This document shows positions 12,174 through 23,515 of a stretch of 64,000 nt of DNA, in pieces; within the stretch, counting starts at the first letter, position 1; the number at the start of each line of letters is the position of its first letter. The position numbers were made by a program, and so were the translations under genes. A model generated the notes under the pieces. It searched no databases. It saw only the letters and a list, made by a program, of their open reading frames with translations, and was not told the DNA's origin. This stretch comes from Chlorops oryzae. Lineage: Eukaryota; Arthropoda; Insecta; Diptera; Chloropidae. The stretch is from NCBI GenBank assembly GCA_020466095.1, contig CM035806.1, positions 126,536,393 to 126,600,392 on the forward strand. The letters are read 5' to 3'.

Positions 12174-12801
12174 TTTTATACCCAGCGTAAGCGGGGTATA
12201 TTAGTTTTGTGCGAATCTTGTAACAGGGAGAATTAAGCTCCGGAGATATAGACAAATATATATAGAAATGATCAGGATCAAAAACTGAATCGATTTAGAC
12301 ATGTCCGTCTGTCCGTCCGTCCGTGGTCAGATCTCCTCCGAAACGGCTGAACCAATGAAGTCGAAATTTGGTACACATGTATATCGGAGTCCGAGTATGA
12401 TCCTAAGTAAAAATGGGGACATCCGCCCACTGCCACGCCCACAAATGAATTTATTGTGTTTTCAGTAAAAAGCTTGTAACTTGCGAACCACTCAACACAT
12501 TCCATTGATATTTGATATACTGGTAAACTACGAAAAGGGACATATCCGGGAAAAAATGGACGCCGTCCTGCTAGAGCCACGCCCACAAATAAGTAAACTT
12601 AACTTCCGAAGTAAAAGGCGTACAATCTTCAAAATCACAACATAGGTTGACCAAGGCGAACGAAAGGTGTAGGAAAAAATTTTATGTGGCCCGCCCACTG
12701 CCACGCCCACAAATAGAAAAGCAAAACATAGTGCGCTCATAATGTCGGGACGCTGGGTATTTCAAAGTCGGGCTTGACCGACTTTAGCTTTCTTACTTGT
12801 T
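12174..12801 (+). mobile_element. DINE family A, copy A3 (short, complete)
   Basis: It starts TTTTATACCCAGCGTAAGC with its hairpin partner GCGGGGTAT. An (AT)-rich stretch and the core GATCAGGATCAAAAACTGAA lead to GACATGTCCGTCTGTCCGTC. Blocks of 'CCACTGCCACGCCCACAAAT' follow. It ends in the hairpin AAGTCGGGCTTGACCGACTT and TTCTTACTTGTTT. Both the TA-rich and GTCY microsatellite flanks of the mini-me core are present. It carries essentially one copy of the internal unit that is expanded in A4-A6. Confidence 0.85.
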
Positions 12802-13813
12802 TATATATTTTTTTTATAGTTTTCAAGATATTCAGTAAATACCCACTTTCTTAATATTTCCACGTGTTTGCTGTTATTCAGTGGACTCAAGAATTGACCG
12901 CTTTTTTTTGTGGAGCAGCACATTGGGGTTGCGGAGTAAGTTATTTTACGACGGCATAAGTTTCAGCGCAACTATGGAATCCAAGCCCGCACCAAAATTT
13001 CAATCCCGCAATCACGCAGGATAGTTCATCTAAATTCGTTTTTTAAATTCTATGCTGTAAACATATACAATGTATATGTATCCCAACAAGCAGGATAGGG
13101 AAATCTGACCAGCATTAAGTCCATTCGACCTAGTTTGGTTGAATTTTCCCTATTTTTGACCGTTTTTTTTTTGCCTTATAAATTACCTGTCTTTAAAGTC
13201 TTTTTTTCAAGGTAGAAATTAGTTAAATTCTACCTTTGCGATGCCTTCAAAGTCATTTCAACTTTTAATAAAATTTTTGGTTGAAAAAATGTTAAAAATG
13301 CCCTCCTTAATGCCTTAGAAGTGACTTGACTTTGATTTCGAAATTATCTGAAGTTTTTAAGGCATATAAACCAAATTTTTACCTTAAATTCAAGTATCAA
13401 GTCCGTTTTACTTTAAAGGCTATATTAAGGCAAAAATTGACTTATTTTATTGGATACTTCAACGTATAAGTCGAGTAGTCTTGATTTTTCGACCTTAAAT
13501 TCAAATTGTCGATTAGGACGAAATAAGTCAAACTAAAAAAATCATATGCCCTGTTCTGCCCTATATTTGCCCAATTCATAAGAGCGTGAATGTTTTCGAT
13601 CTAACGTAGCGCCAAAGAGCATGATGCTCTCAGCTCTCACTGCGCAAATGACGTCACGTCAGAACTTCTCATATGACGCTGATGTTGTTTTGAGTGTAAC
13701 TCAAGCCAATTTTTGTGTTTTATTTATGTTTATTTTTATGTACAAATGCAGTAAATTTGTGTTTTATTTCAAATATTTAAAATTACAATAAGAGTCCTTA
13801 TGGAACGCAGCTA

Positions 13814-13902
13814 CACCGTGTAAACTGAGAAAAGTTAATAAAACTGTCAAATTTTGTATGAAATTTTGACTTTTTTACTTACTTAACTCAGTTTACACGG
13901 TG
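13814..13902. mobile_element. small palindromic MITE, 89 bp
   Basis: Perfect inverted ends CACCGTGTAAACTGAG flanked by TA on each side (13812-13813, 13903-13904). The interior is AT-rich. Confidence 0.75.
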
Positions 13903-14319
13903 TAAATGTTTTGCATGAGACCCCTTAATGTTTTTCTTTTTTGAAAATAGTAGGTAATGTTTTCAATATTTTTCTATAGAGTAAAAAAGACATATCGTTA
14001 GCTTAATATAGATGAATTTCGTAGATGGTCATATCATATACAGGCATGCTCTAGAATCTGAATTCATTTCGACTAAAAATTCAACTTGAAATGCACAAAT
14101 ATTTTGAAGGATTACATTTTAAACCGAAAACAGTTTTATGGGAAATATAAAATGGTTAAACAATTTTACAGTATTCAATTACTTAGACTTTCTTATAATA
14201 ACTACATTAAAAAGTCAAAACTACAAATCTTCCTCTTTTATTCAGTTATTTTTTTTCCTGTAAAATACTGAAAATGCATGTTACGCCCTTTTTATATTAA
14301 GCTTATATTTAAGTATGCC

Positions 14320-14367
14320 CCTCCGTCTGTTCATTTGTCCGTCTGTCTGTCTGTCTGTCTGTCTGTA
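14320..14367 (+). repeat. (GTCT)n microsatellite
   Basis: CTCCGTCTGTTCATTTGTCCGTCTGTCTG... resembles the GTCY block of mini-me cores, but the rest of a DINE is not visible here. Confidence 0.6.
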
Positions 14368-14540
14368 AGAGAATACATTTATTATTTTCCAAAGTAAAAA
14401 GTTTTGAGTTTTTATGCATTAATTCAAACATAAATATATGCCCAGTTTGTTGACCGGGACCAAAACTCGATTTAGTTAAATCTCGGCGTAAAATACAACA
14501 AAAAAATAGGATTTTTTAATTAAATCGTTAGTTAAATGAG

Positions 14541-14780
14541 GAGCTTAGGAACAAAAGGTGACATTTACGTGTTTGGAATTTTTGGGTTTTTCATTTTTAT
14601 ACGACTCAAAAGGTTGACTTTTATCATCATCCGGTAAGATTAGTTTAAAAAGTTACTTGCTTCGAAGAAAAATGAGCTTGAAAAGCTGCTTCTGGGGCAA
14701 AAAGTTACTTTTTAATATTTAATTTCTCAATTTACTCAAAAAAATAAAAAGTGCAAATGTCACCTTTTGTTCCTAAGCTC
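14541..14780. mobile_element. MITE with 26-bp perfect TIRs, 240 bp
   Basis: The left arm starts GAGCTTAGGAACAAAAGGTG, and the right arm (14755-14780) is its exact reverse complement over 26 bp. The interior is AT-rich without coding capacity. The target duplication is unclear. Confidence 0.8.
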
Positions 14781-15832
14781 TTCAAATATAAAAATAAAAC
14801 ACAAAAGTTCCCTTGATTCACATGCAAGACAACAACCACGTCATGAAAAACTCCTTCATGACGTCACGCCATATCTCTTTCTATTTGCGCTAAATGTACA
14901 TTGCACGCACGTGATTGTGAAATTTCGAGTATTTTGGCGGAATATTTACTTTCAAGGCGATTTAAAGGCAAAACGCCGAATTAGGTCGAAATGTCTCTAG
15001 AATGCCTCAATAAGTTAGAATACCTTATGGAATTTGACCTATTTGGTTAAGAAAACAAGGATATTCGACTTTGTGGTCCATGTTTACGTTCTGCCATCTT
15101 GTTTCGTATTTCAGCTTGCAAATTCTTCTTCTCAATCAGTTTCAGTATGAAAAAAAATTTTTTTAAATAAAATTTTCTTTTATTTTTCATAATTGAAATG
15201 GCCCGTGAAAAATTCAGAATTGCAAGAAATACTTTCACCATAAATCTTAGCTGGCATATATAATTTGGTTTTGTGAATCGAAAATATTTTTCCATAAAAC
15301 CCATATTTTATTTATTCTTTTTTTCAAATAACATAAGTAGTTGCTAGAATTTTCATTCTTTCATTCATTGCACTATGTGTAAATACATATTAATAAGTAA
15401 GAAATTATTATACCTATATCTTTCTCTTTTTCTCTACTTGAATTCATTTAATTCATAAGCCCAATTTAGGTGAAAATTTCGTAATTTCGACGTCCTTTTG
15501 ACTTCTTTTATACTTATTTTTGGTCGAACTGCATTCTTAACTCCCTAACTTTAACAACTAAATGCCTTATTATGCCCTATTATTACTGCCAATCGACTTC
15601 CATTCTATTCCCCACTTTCGACGAATCAACGTCGAATGGACGTAATTTTGCTTTATTTAGGTCAGGTCAAACAAATAGTGTGCCCTTAAACGCAGTCGAA
15701 TCGACTTATTTTCGACCTATTTTGTTAGTTGGGATATTATACATATATGAAAAGATGTGACCTGTTGCAAGAAGAAGAAGAAGAATGTTAATTTTTCAAA
15801 AAATCTGACTAGCCGAATTCAAATATCTTCAC

Positions 15833-16457
15833 TAGTGTCCGACCGAAGGTCGGCTTCGGCTTCGGTAATCGGCATAATCGGCCAATTCTTAATCTTCGGC
15901 TTCGGCTTCGGCTGGAAAAAGCCGAATATTTTAGCCGAATATTTTTGCATTTTAATGGAAGTAAAAAAGTCACAATAGATTTTCAATTGCTTCATTGAGA
16001 CCTTTTACACTAGTGAATTATTGCCGTAAATTTTTGCACAATTGCACAAAATTTTTCAACATTAAACGCATGGCCGAGAAATATTTCTTTTTACTACACC
16101 TAATATTTATCTGTCCCTCCAACAAGCGTGGCCAGCGAACAACTCTTTAGCGCTGCCGGTCAACTGTATACTGAACGACGATCCAATCTCCTCTGAAAAA
16201 ATGCTGATAAGCTGCTATTTTTAGCTTATAATATAAAGCTTTTTAATTTTGATTATTAATTGAAAGTTTTTTTTTTTTTTGTTACTGAGGTGTTATTTTG
16301 TTTTTTGTGCTTGTCAAATGAATAAAGACAAATTTTGTTTCCTTACTGTAAAATGTTTTGCATTCGGCTTCGGCCTTCGGTCTTCGGCCGAAGTCTTCAA
16401 CTCTGCCGATTGTTCGGCTTCGGCTTCGGCTAAAAATCCACCTTCGGTCGGACACTA
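15833..16457 (+). mobile_element. hAT element, 625 bp, with C-terminal dimerisation-domain remnant
   Basis: Inverted ends TAGTGTCCGACCGAAGGT flanked by a perfect 8-bp duplication ATCTTCAC (15825-15832, 16458-16465). Both arms hold CGGCTTCGGCTTCGG repeats. At about 16107-16192 the plus strand reads YLSVPPTSVASEQLFSAAG and then GQLYTERRSNLL before a stop, which is the hAT C-terminal dimerisation motif. The rest of the transposase is deleted. Confidence 0.9.
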
Positions 16458-17360
16458 ATCTTCACTAAAGATTTTTTTTTTTCATGCAAAAGAAAAATCC
16501 TTTTTTCATTTCGAAAATCTTGTTCGAAGATAAAAACATTTGTTTTAGCTCCTTTATTTCGAGGATATTTTTTTGGATTTTTTTAATCAAAAATATTGTT
16601 ATATCGTCTTGAAATCAACTGAACTCCATACGTCTTACTTTTTCATGTGGTTCAGAAAACAGCAGAGCAAAATATTGCATCGGTTCAATGCCACTTGTGT
16701 GAGGAATTTTCTAAATTCAAGGGACTTTTTGAATTTTATTGAGCAACCGAAAAGCTGCGTTTGAATAATTTGGCGCAAAAATTTCTTTGTTTTGAAGAAT
16801 AATCTTCTCTTCTGGCTATAGTGCGGTGTTATTTCAATCCCGAAAATCCCGCGTAAATAATTATATCGTAAAAATAGTGCGGAATCCCGCGATTGCGGGA
16901 TTGGATTTCCTAATCGCAACAAATCCATCTGGAGCACAAAAAAGAAAGGGAAAAACACCATAAGCAATAGCTGTCGAAAATTCCAAAAATAAGAAAATAT
17001 TTTTCTGCTCATGGCAGTGACGCTGAAAATCGAACTTCTCAAAAAGAAGATTTAGTGCCTGTAACAGACAACAGTCAAAGCCCCTCCCTAGTTGCTATTC
17101 CCATAGAATCTAAAAAAAAAAAGCGATAATCCTGCCACAATTAACAATGAGTCTTTATCAGACAAATTATTGTAGGATTCTCATGCAGTCATAGAGTCAG
17201 AAAAAAACTCAAAGGTAGAATGTCAATGTCAAATCAACAAAATACTATTTGTTTACCATTTGCAATATCAGAACTCAATCAATTCTATAAAGAAACTAGA
17301 AAATTTCGCTAATATCTGTAAGTTTCTGAAAAGAGTCATAAAAGTTTCCATATATATGTA

Positions 17361-17559
17361 GGTATTTCCAGAAAAACGTAAACTTTTTGTCACGTCCGAG
17401 CATGTCTAATTGCCTTTCTGATCTGCATTAAATTATGATAAGTATAAATGTCCGGAAGATCAGCGCAATAATAGCTAGAATCAAAGTTACCATTTTCCAC
17501 ATTCTACAAATCGGGACTTAAGATTGCTAAAGTAACTGTCACGTCCGTTTGGAAATACC
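17361..17559. mobile_element. possible MITE (weak inverted ends)
   Basis: GGTATTTCCAGAAAAACG at the left and GGTATTTCCAAACGG, read inward, at the right; TCACGTCCG occurs near both ends. No clear target duplication. Confidence 0.35.
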
Positions 17560-18256
17560 CATATTTGGATGTGTAATCATAAGATTTTGAATCCTTTATA
17601 AGGTTGCCCTGCAAGCTTTATTTACCTTTGTTAGAACCTCCGTAGAGAATACTGTTGCAGAACTCATAAAAATCTCTCTAATATTGAATATTGATTCTAA
17701 AAAGAGCGAATTGAAAAAGGTCGAAAACTGACAGAGAAACCTAATGAAAAATTTAAGGTTCGAATCGTTTCATTCAGATATCATAAAAATTTACAAAAAT
17801 GTTATTAGTTTTCTCTAAATTCTACATGTCTTTTGAGAATTATAAAAGTTTATGTACGAAATTTATAAATTTTGAGGTTATTTGTGACATCGAAAAGTGT
17901 TTGATTGGACCGGCAATTGATACTAATTTTGAATAACAGGGAAATACTTCAACAACAGTAACTGACTCCGAGGTAATACTAGAAAATCAGAATCAGGAGT
18001 ACCAGAATGATGTTAGTTTTTGGAAAGAATCGTTTACTCGCGATGAGATAGAATATTGGGCCAAGAAAGGATCAACAGACTTACAACATTTCGACGAATG
18101 ACTTATTTCTACGTCTTCAGTCAGGTTTTCTTGTCTTCGAAAATCGATTTTGCTATCTTCGGAAAAAGCAAATCTGTGTCTATTTCATAACACCATTTGA
18201 AACAGATATTGATTTCAATTTTGATTCTGATTCAATTCTGTGTCGGTTTCCATAAC

Positions 18257-18496
18257 AGCCCCGAATATCCTGAAAAAATCCGGTTTTAGAGCATTTTTTG
18301 TGATTTTCATAACAGGCCCCAGCACTAATAGACTGACGGACAGACAGATAGACAGACGGACATATCTAACTCGAATATCCTGGTGACGCTGATCATTTCT
18401 ATATATATTTTGTATGGTCTATCTCGACTGGTTCTGGGTGTTACACACAACCACACAAACGCAATATACCCTCGACACAGAGTGTGTCGGGTATAA
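18257..18496 (-). mobile_element. DINE family B, copy B1 (fragment)
   Basis: It carries the family B end: the GACAGACAGATAGACAG block, then ATTTCTATATATATTTTGTA, TGGTTCTGGGTGTTACACAC and the terminal hairpin GACACAGAGTGTGTCGGGTAT. The other end is missing. Orientation is given relative to B4 reversed. Confidence 0.8.
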
Positions 18497-18783
18497 CAAT
18501 GATAAGGTCTTTTTAATCTGGCGCAAAATCACCAAAAAGTCACCGACAATGGGAAATTTTCAATACCTCTTAACTAGCGAAACATTACTTCTTTTATCTA
18601 CATAATGGTACCCTTTTCAATAGCTAGTCCATCGTTTGTGCCCACTTATGGTGGTTTCGCCATGACAAGCAATGTAAATTGTCTATAGCGGTTTGCATTG
18701 CAAAGGGTATAATTGGTCAATAGTGCTATTGACGCGGTCAGTAAAGAAAGAGTATATATTGACTATTGCAATTTCCTGCAGGG

Positions 18784-18880
18784 AAGCGAAAATGAGCAAC
18801 ATCCGCACACTGCCACGACCAGAAATAGATATTTTTCGTAACTTCCGAAGTAAAAAGCTTAGATGCTTAATAATTGAAAC
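18784..18880 (+). mobile_element. DINE family A internal fragment
   Basis: 'AACATCCGCACACTGCCACG' and 'TTTTTCGTAACTTCCGAAGT' match the internal unit of A3-A6. It abuts the CT tract. Confidence 0.6.
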
Positions 18881-18885
18881 TCTGT

Positions 18886-18887
<2 letters not shown>

Positions 18888-18967
<80 letters not shown>
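18888..18967. repeat. (CT)n tract
   Basis: About 80 bp of uninterrupted CT dinucleotide directly after the DINE fragment. Confidence 0.95.
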
Positions 18968-18973
<6 letters not shown>

Positions 18974-20213
18974 TGAAGTTTTCTTAACTTTTTCCATTAG
19001 TTTCATTGTTCAGAAGTGAGTTTCTATTTATTTCATCCATGCTTTGCAACTCAATTGTTAAAATTTTGTTGCCATATCTGTCATACGAGACATTCGAAAA
19101 TTAGCGTTGCAGAACTTGGTTATACGAATCTTAGTGTTTACTTTACATCCAACATACATACATTCATTTATATACACATGCTTCCTAGTAGGAAAAGTTA
19201 CAAAGTATCAGCTATGTATGTTGCCATCGTTACATTAGAAACATGCATTCTAAATGACATTTTCGATGACATATTTGAACAAAAGTGCATGGCAGCGCGC
19301 CAGCTTTCACACTTCATCTCTTTGACTCTTAAGTAGAGGTCCGTAGACACAAATATCGGATTTTTATCATATCAATTTTTTTTTTTTTTTCATTTTCTTT
19401 CAAAAGGCAGTAAGACAGCTTCAGAGAGAATGCAAGTCGCTTAGGGATGATTTCAAGTTAACAGTTCGACCTCATAAGTTCTAAACACAACGACGAAATG
19501 AAAAGCGAAAATAAGGAAAATAAAGAATTAATGAAATAAATAGTCACACATGCTATCGTCACCTGTGAATATGTCATCGTTGATAAAGGCAAAGACTTTC
19601 TGCTACAATTAACATCTTCCTGGTGGAGCTTTATATGTACATATGTACCTACATACTTTAACAAAACGTGTAAGCGTATTAATTAATCTAAGCCTTTATG
19701 TCTTTTTTCCTATCTTTCTTTCATTTTCAATTCCAACTGCTCTTATAACCTCTACCGTCATTGCTGTCGACTTCGTCGCCGACGAAGTCGTCGTCATCGG
19801 CGTCGTTTTTGTCATGTCTTCATCATGAGCGATTCCCTTTGGAAGTAATTCGAACCCAAAGATTTCTAATCGTTTTACAGCAACAAACAAGTTTTCTTGT
19901 CATCGTAAAGTACTTTCGTTAAGCGTGTCATTTATTACGAGTTTGGATGGAACTTTATATGCAGCTCTTGTGCAACGGAGCAAATTTCATATCAGCACAA
20001 AGCAATTAAAAAAATTTGAAGTAGTTTTCACGTTTATTCTTCAAGAAATATTGCACCTGCAGTTTTTTAACATATCAGCAGAAATTTAAAAATTGAAATA
20101 AGATTTCTTTTATCACTTGTACAATATGACACCCTGACGTGAAAGAATATGTCTGTCACATCTTAATAGACACTTGACATGACATTTGCATTCAAACTGA
20201 TAAAATGAAATGT
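18968..20213. other. no gene seen
   Basis: Spacer with short frames only. A GTCGTC-rich patch at 19760-19815 gives a low-complexity frame and no domain. Confidence 0.4.
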
Positions 20214-20267
20214 TATCTCTCTCCATCTCTCTGCATCTATCTCTATCCCTATCCCTCACTACCTCTT

Positions 20268-20343
<76 letters not shown>

Positions 20344-20480
20344 ATCTCTCTATCTCTCTCTCTCTCTATCTCTCTCCTCTCTCTCCATCTCTTTCTCTCT
20401 CTCTCTCCATCTCTCTCTTCATCTCTTCTCTCTCTTCTCTCTCCCATCTCTCTCTCCATCTCTCTCTTCATCTCTCTCTC

Positions 20481-20517
<37 letters not shown>

Positions 20518-20605
20518 TCTTTCTCTCTCTCTCCACTCTCTCTCTCTCTCTTTCTCTCTCTCTCCATCTCTTTCTCTCTCTCTCCATCTCTTCTCTCTCT
20601 CTCCA

Positions 20606-20640
<35 letters not shown>

Positions 20641-20829
20641 CATCTCTCTCTCCTCTCCTCTCCTCTCTCTCTCCATCTCTCTCTCCATCTCCTCTCTCTC
20701 TCTCTCTCTCTCCTCTCTCTTCCATCTCTCTCTCCATCTCTCTCTCCATCTCTCTCTCTCTCTCCATCTCTCTCTCTCTCTCCATCTCTCTCTCTCCAAT
20801 CTCTCTCTCCTCTCTCTCTCTCTCCATCC

Positions 20830-20860
<31 letters not shown>

Positions 20861-20981
20861 TCTCTCTCTCTCTCTCTCCATCTCTCTCTCTCTCTCTCCT
20901 CCTTCTCTCTCTCTCTCTCCATCTCTCTCTCCATCTCTCTCTCCATCTCTCTCTCCATCTCTCTCTCCATCTCTCTCTCCA

Positions 20982-21014
<33 letters not shown>

Positions 21015-21302
21015 CATCTCTCTCTCCATCTCTCTCTCCCATCTCTCTCTCCATCTCTCTCTCCATCTCTCTCTCCATCTCTCTCTCCATCTCTCTCTCC
21101 ATCTCTCTCTCCATCTCTCTCTCCATCTCTCTCTCCATCTCTCTCCATCTCTCTCTCCATCTCTCTCTCCATCTCTCTCTCCATCTCTCTCTCCATCTCT
21201 CTCTCCATCTCTCTCTCCATCTCTCTCTCTCCATCTCGCTCTCTCCATCTCGCATCTCTCCATCTCTCTCTCTCCATATCTTTTTCTCTCTCTCTCTCTG
21301 TT
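20214..21302. repeat. 1.1-kb polypyrimidine tract with 12-bp higher-order unit
   Basis: The left half is irregular TCTCTC with TTCTC and CCATC variants. From about 20915 to 21230 it becomes a regular array of the 12-bp unit CCATCTCTCTCT, about 24 copies with occasional 2-bp slips. Open frames of up to 431 codons on both strands are repeat artefacts. Confidence 0.95.
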
Positions 21303-21526
21303 TCTCTAAATACGAAATATTTACTACACACATACATGTACAATCAGTTCTATTTTTGCATGCTCGTTTTTTAGTTTTGTGCGAAGCGGAAGCCGAGTCG
21401 AATTATGTATGTATCTTACATACCAACCTGTCTATCCGGTGTTTTGTAATTCTATTCTCGGTGTTTCATAAATTAAGCACGGAAAGATTTCAAAACAAGG
21501 TTTGAGAATTATTTCACGCCAATCTT

Positions 21527-21572
21527 GTTGGCAAGCTGGGTATATCAAATCGGGATTGACTGATTTTAGCAT
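21527..21572 (+). mobile_element. DINE family A terminal fragment
   Basis: GCAAGCTGGGTATATCAAA and then TCGGGATTGACTGATTTTAGC match the last ~45 bp of family A, diverged. Confidence 0.55.
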
Positions 21573-23180
21573 TTCTTTTTCTTTGTATTTAAAACAATTC
21601 TTTGTGTTTTTTCTTTTAAGGATTAAAAAAGATAGGAAAAAACGAGTAGAAAGATGGGAAGGGAGGGGTGAGAGTGAAATTTCCAATTTTAAGCAATGGT
21701 CTTCGCCCTTGCAAACGAATTGGAAATCGAAATCGTAATCGAAATCGAAATCAAACAATGTAGAAAGTGAACGCAACGTCGCTACGATGCACTGCGACAC
21801 GGCGCGACGCGCTGCGACAGACAAAAGGAAGGTGCTGAGGCACCACCATGCGTTGCGTTCGAATCTGTCCAGATGCCAATAAGAGATCCTGCCACTTTAC
21901 GTGAACAGGCCGTGATCGAACGTTCAACGCAAGCCATCTAGAGTGACCTTGTTATGAGGCTGGCCACTGTTGTGTTGTTGCTGTTGTCGTTGTTTCAGTC
22001 TGCCAGCTTATTGCGCAGTTTCCCCAACGATATTGTGCGATTGGCAAGGCATCCGTCATCTGAAACTGCAATAGCAATCGATATGCGCAGATAATGGAGC
22101 GAACGGAGGATACGATTCGAAAGAGCAACAATGTTTACTTACTTTTGAATGCGGAATGTGGAATGCGGCATGTACGCAATGCTAATGAAGAAGAGCGGTT
22201 TGCGGAGGTGCACCCGAAATTTGTTCACCCGTCTGATACGATTTTATGGTGGCGCTGTCAGGACTTCATAAAAGAAAACAGACAAAAACAAAATCCAGCA
22301 AACAATGAAATGCTACCCAGCCATCAGTTGTGCTGTGTGCCTCCACCATGCCGCATCCTACCGTTATATTGAGCTTTGAACGTGCTTGGAATTCATTCCA
22401 GGCAAGCTGAGTCAACATTGGCCTTTTGTGAATGAAGCCAGCGGAGCCTTTTGACATCAACAATATAAAACGCTCAATTGCTGCGTTGGCATACTGACTG
22501 ACATCCATTGCAAGTTTTCCTTGAATAGTGCAACAAGTTGGACATCGTAGAAATCTCCCACCTTAAAATACCTCAAAAGTGTGTGAGTGAGTGAGAGAGC
22601 GAGTGAGTGAACGGAGGGATAACGATCGAAAGGCGACTGCATGCACGTAGATACGTTAAATGCTTGTCAACTGGCTTCGTTAGCGATTGATTCCCCAGCG
22701 GTTTTTCGATGACTGACAACTGACAGATGCAACAATTGACTTCACATTTTTGTCTTTTCATGTTATTTTCTTTTTATTTGCTTTTTTATTTCTTTTTTTC
22801 TTCACTTTCCATTCGTTGTGCAAGATCAATCGCGATTGTCGTAAAAAATGAGTTGCGACCATCGCCGTCCACTGCCACCAGTCGCGCAGTAGGCAGTCGA
22901 GTCAGTTGTCGTCTTTTGCCTCAATGTGCTTCTGATTTACACACATGCGCATGTGCAGCCGGCCTCCATGTGTACCGCGTGGACAAAAAGATTTATTTCC
23001 GATATAGAGGTTTACAATAAAAGTGAAAACTGGGTGAATGCTATAAAAACTATTCGCTAGCGGAGAGCAAAATCCCCGAAGGGGTAACTTCCCTTTGAAT
23101 TAGCAATTCGTACGCTCTGTGTCCTTTCAATAGTTGGGTGAGTTTCTCAATTTATTGGTATAGGCGATACCTAGAGGGAT
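21573..23180. other. no gene seen
   Basis: Mixed-composition spacer. GTGAGTGAGTGAGAG microsatellite at about 22580-22610. The open frame at 22094-22372 has no recognisable domain and no start context of note. Confidence 0.4.
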
Positions 23181-23515
23181 AGGAATAGAGAGAAAATAAA
23201 GAGAGTGTGAGAGAGGGAGGGAGGGATAGGGGGGAGAGAAAGAAATATAGAGACATAAAAAGAGAAAGAAAGAGAGAAGGAGAAAGAAAGAGTGAAATAG
23301 AAAGAAAGAGAGAAGGAGAAAGAGAGAAAGAGAGAAGGGGAGATAAAATAAGGGGATAGAGAGAATGAGAGAGAGATAGAGAAAATGAGAGAGAGAGAGA
23401 GAGAGAGATACAGAGAATGAGAGAAAGAGAGCGAAAGACAGAGAGAGAGAGATAGAGAGCGAAATAGAGAGACCCCGCGAGAGAGAGAGAGAGAGAAAGG
23501 GGGGACAGAGATATG
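23181..23515. repeat. (GA)n-rich polypurine tract
   Basis: About 330 bp of GAGAGA/GAAAGA on the plus strand. It is the only tract in the window with purines on this strand; the four CT tracts have them on the other. Confidence 0.9.

Larger units (their letters stand above)
13082..15733. mobile_element. CCC...GGG element, 2.65 kb, 2-bp TSD, nested in hAT
   Basis: Ends CCCAACAAGCAGGATAGG and, read inward from the right, CCCAACTAACAAAATAGG, flanked by AT on both sides (13080-13081, 15734-15735). Both arms carry many TTCGACCT/AGGTCGAA motifs (about 13127, 13487, 14981, 15617, 15708). Further in, a looser inverted arrangement links 13640-13760 with 14790-14880 (GACGTCACG and TTTTGTGTTTTATT blocks). 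No transposase is recognisable. Confidence 0.7.
12973..16912. mobile_element. hAT element (3.9 kb including nested insertions)
   Basis: Left end TATGGAATCCAAGCCCGC and right end, read inward, TAGGAAATCCAATCCCGC. Flanks AGCGCAAC (12965-12972) and ATCGCAAC (16913-16920) match 7 of 8. Subterminal AATCCCG/CGGGATT motifs occur at both arms (12998, 16836, 16886), as in the hATs at 35856 and 40197. Most of the interior is two further transposons. Confidence 0.7.
12879..18104 (+). pseudogene. ZMYM/TTF-type hAT transposase remnant, split by a nested hAT
   Basis: Joining the flanks of the nested element at its target duplication gives a frame reading ISFSATNPSGAQKRKGKTP (about 12955-12972 plus 16921-16960). 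This resembles the 'PSGAQKRK' start of ZMYM-like hAT proteins. Later pieces are DLVPVTDNSQSPSLVAIPIE (about 17051) and DVSFWKESFTRDEIEYWAKKG with HFDE (about 18010-18100), like the 'W...FREYWVKKGP' segment. A CAGTGGACTC end at 12879 is a possible left terminus. Many stops; not functional. Confidence 0.5.

Noticed and set aside
22094..22372. 92-codon frame as a host gene
   Set aside because: No domain, no splice or promoter context, and composition similar to the surrounding spacer.
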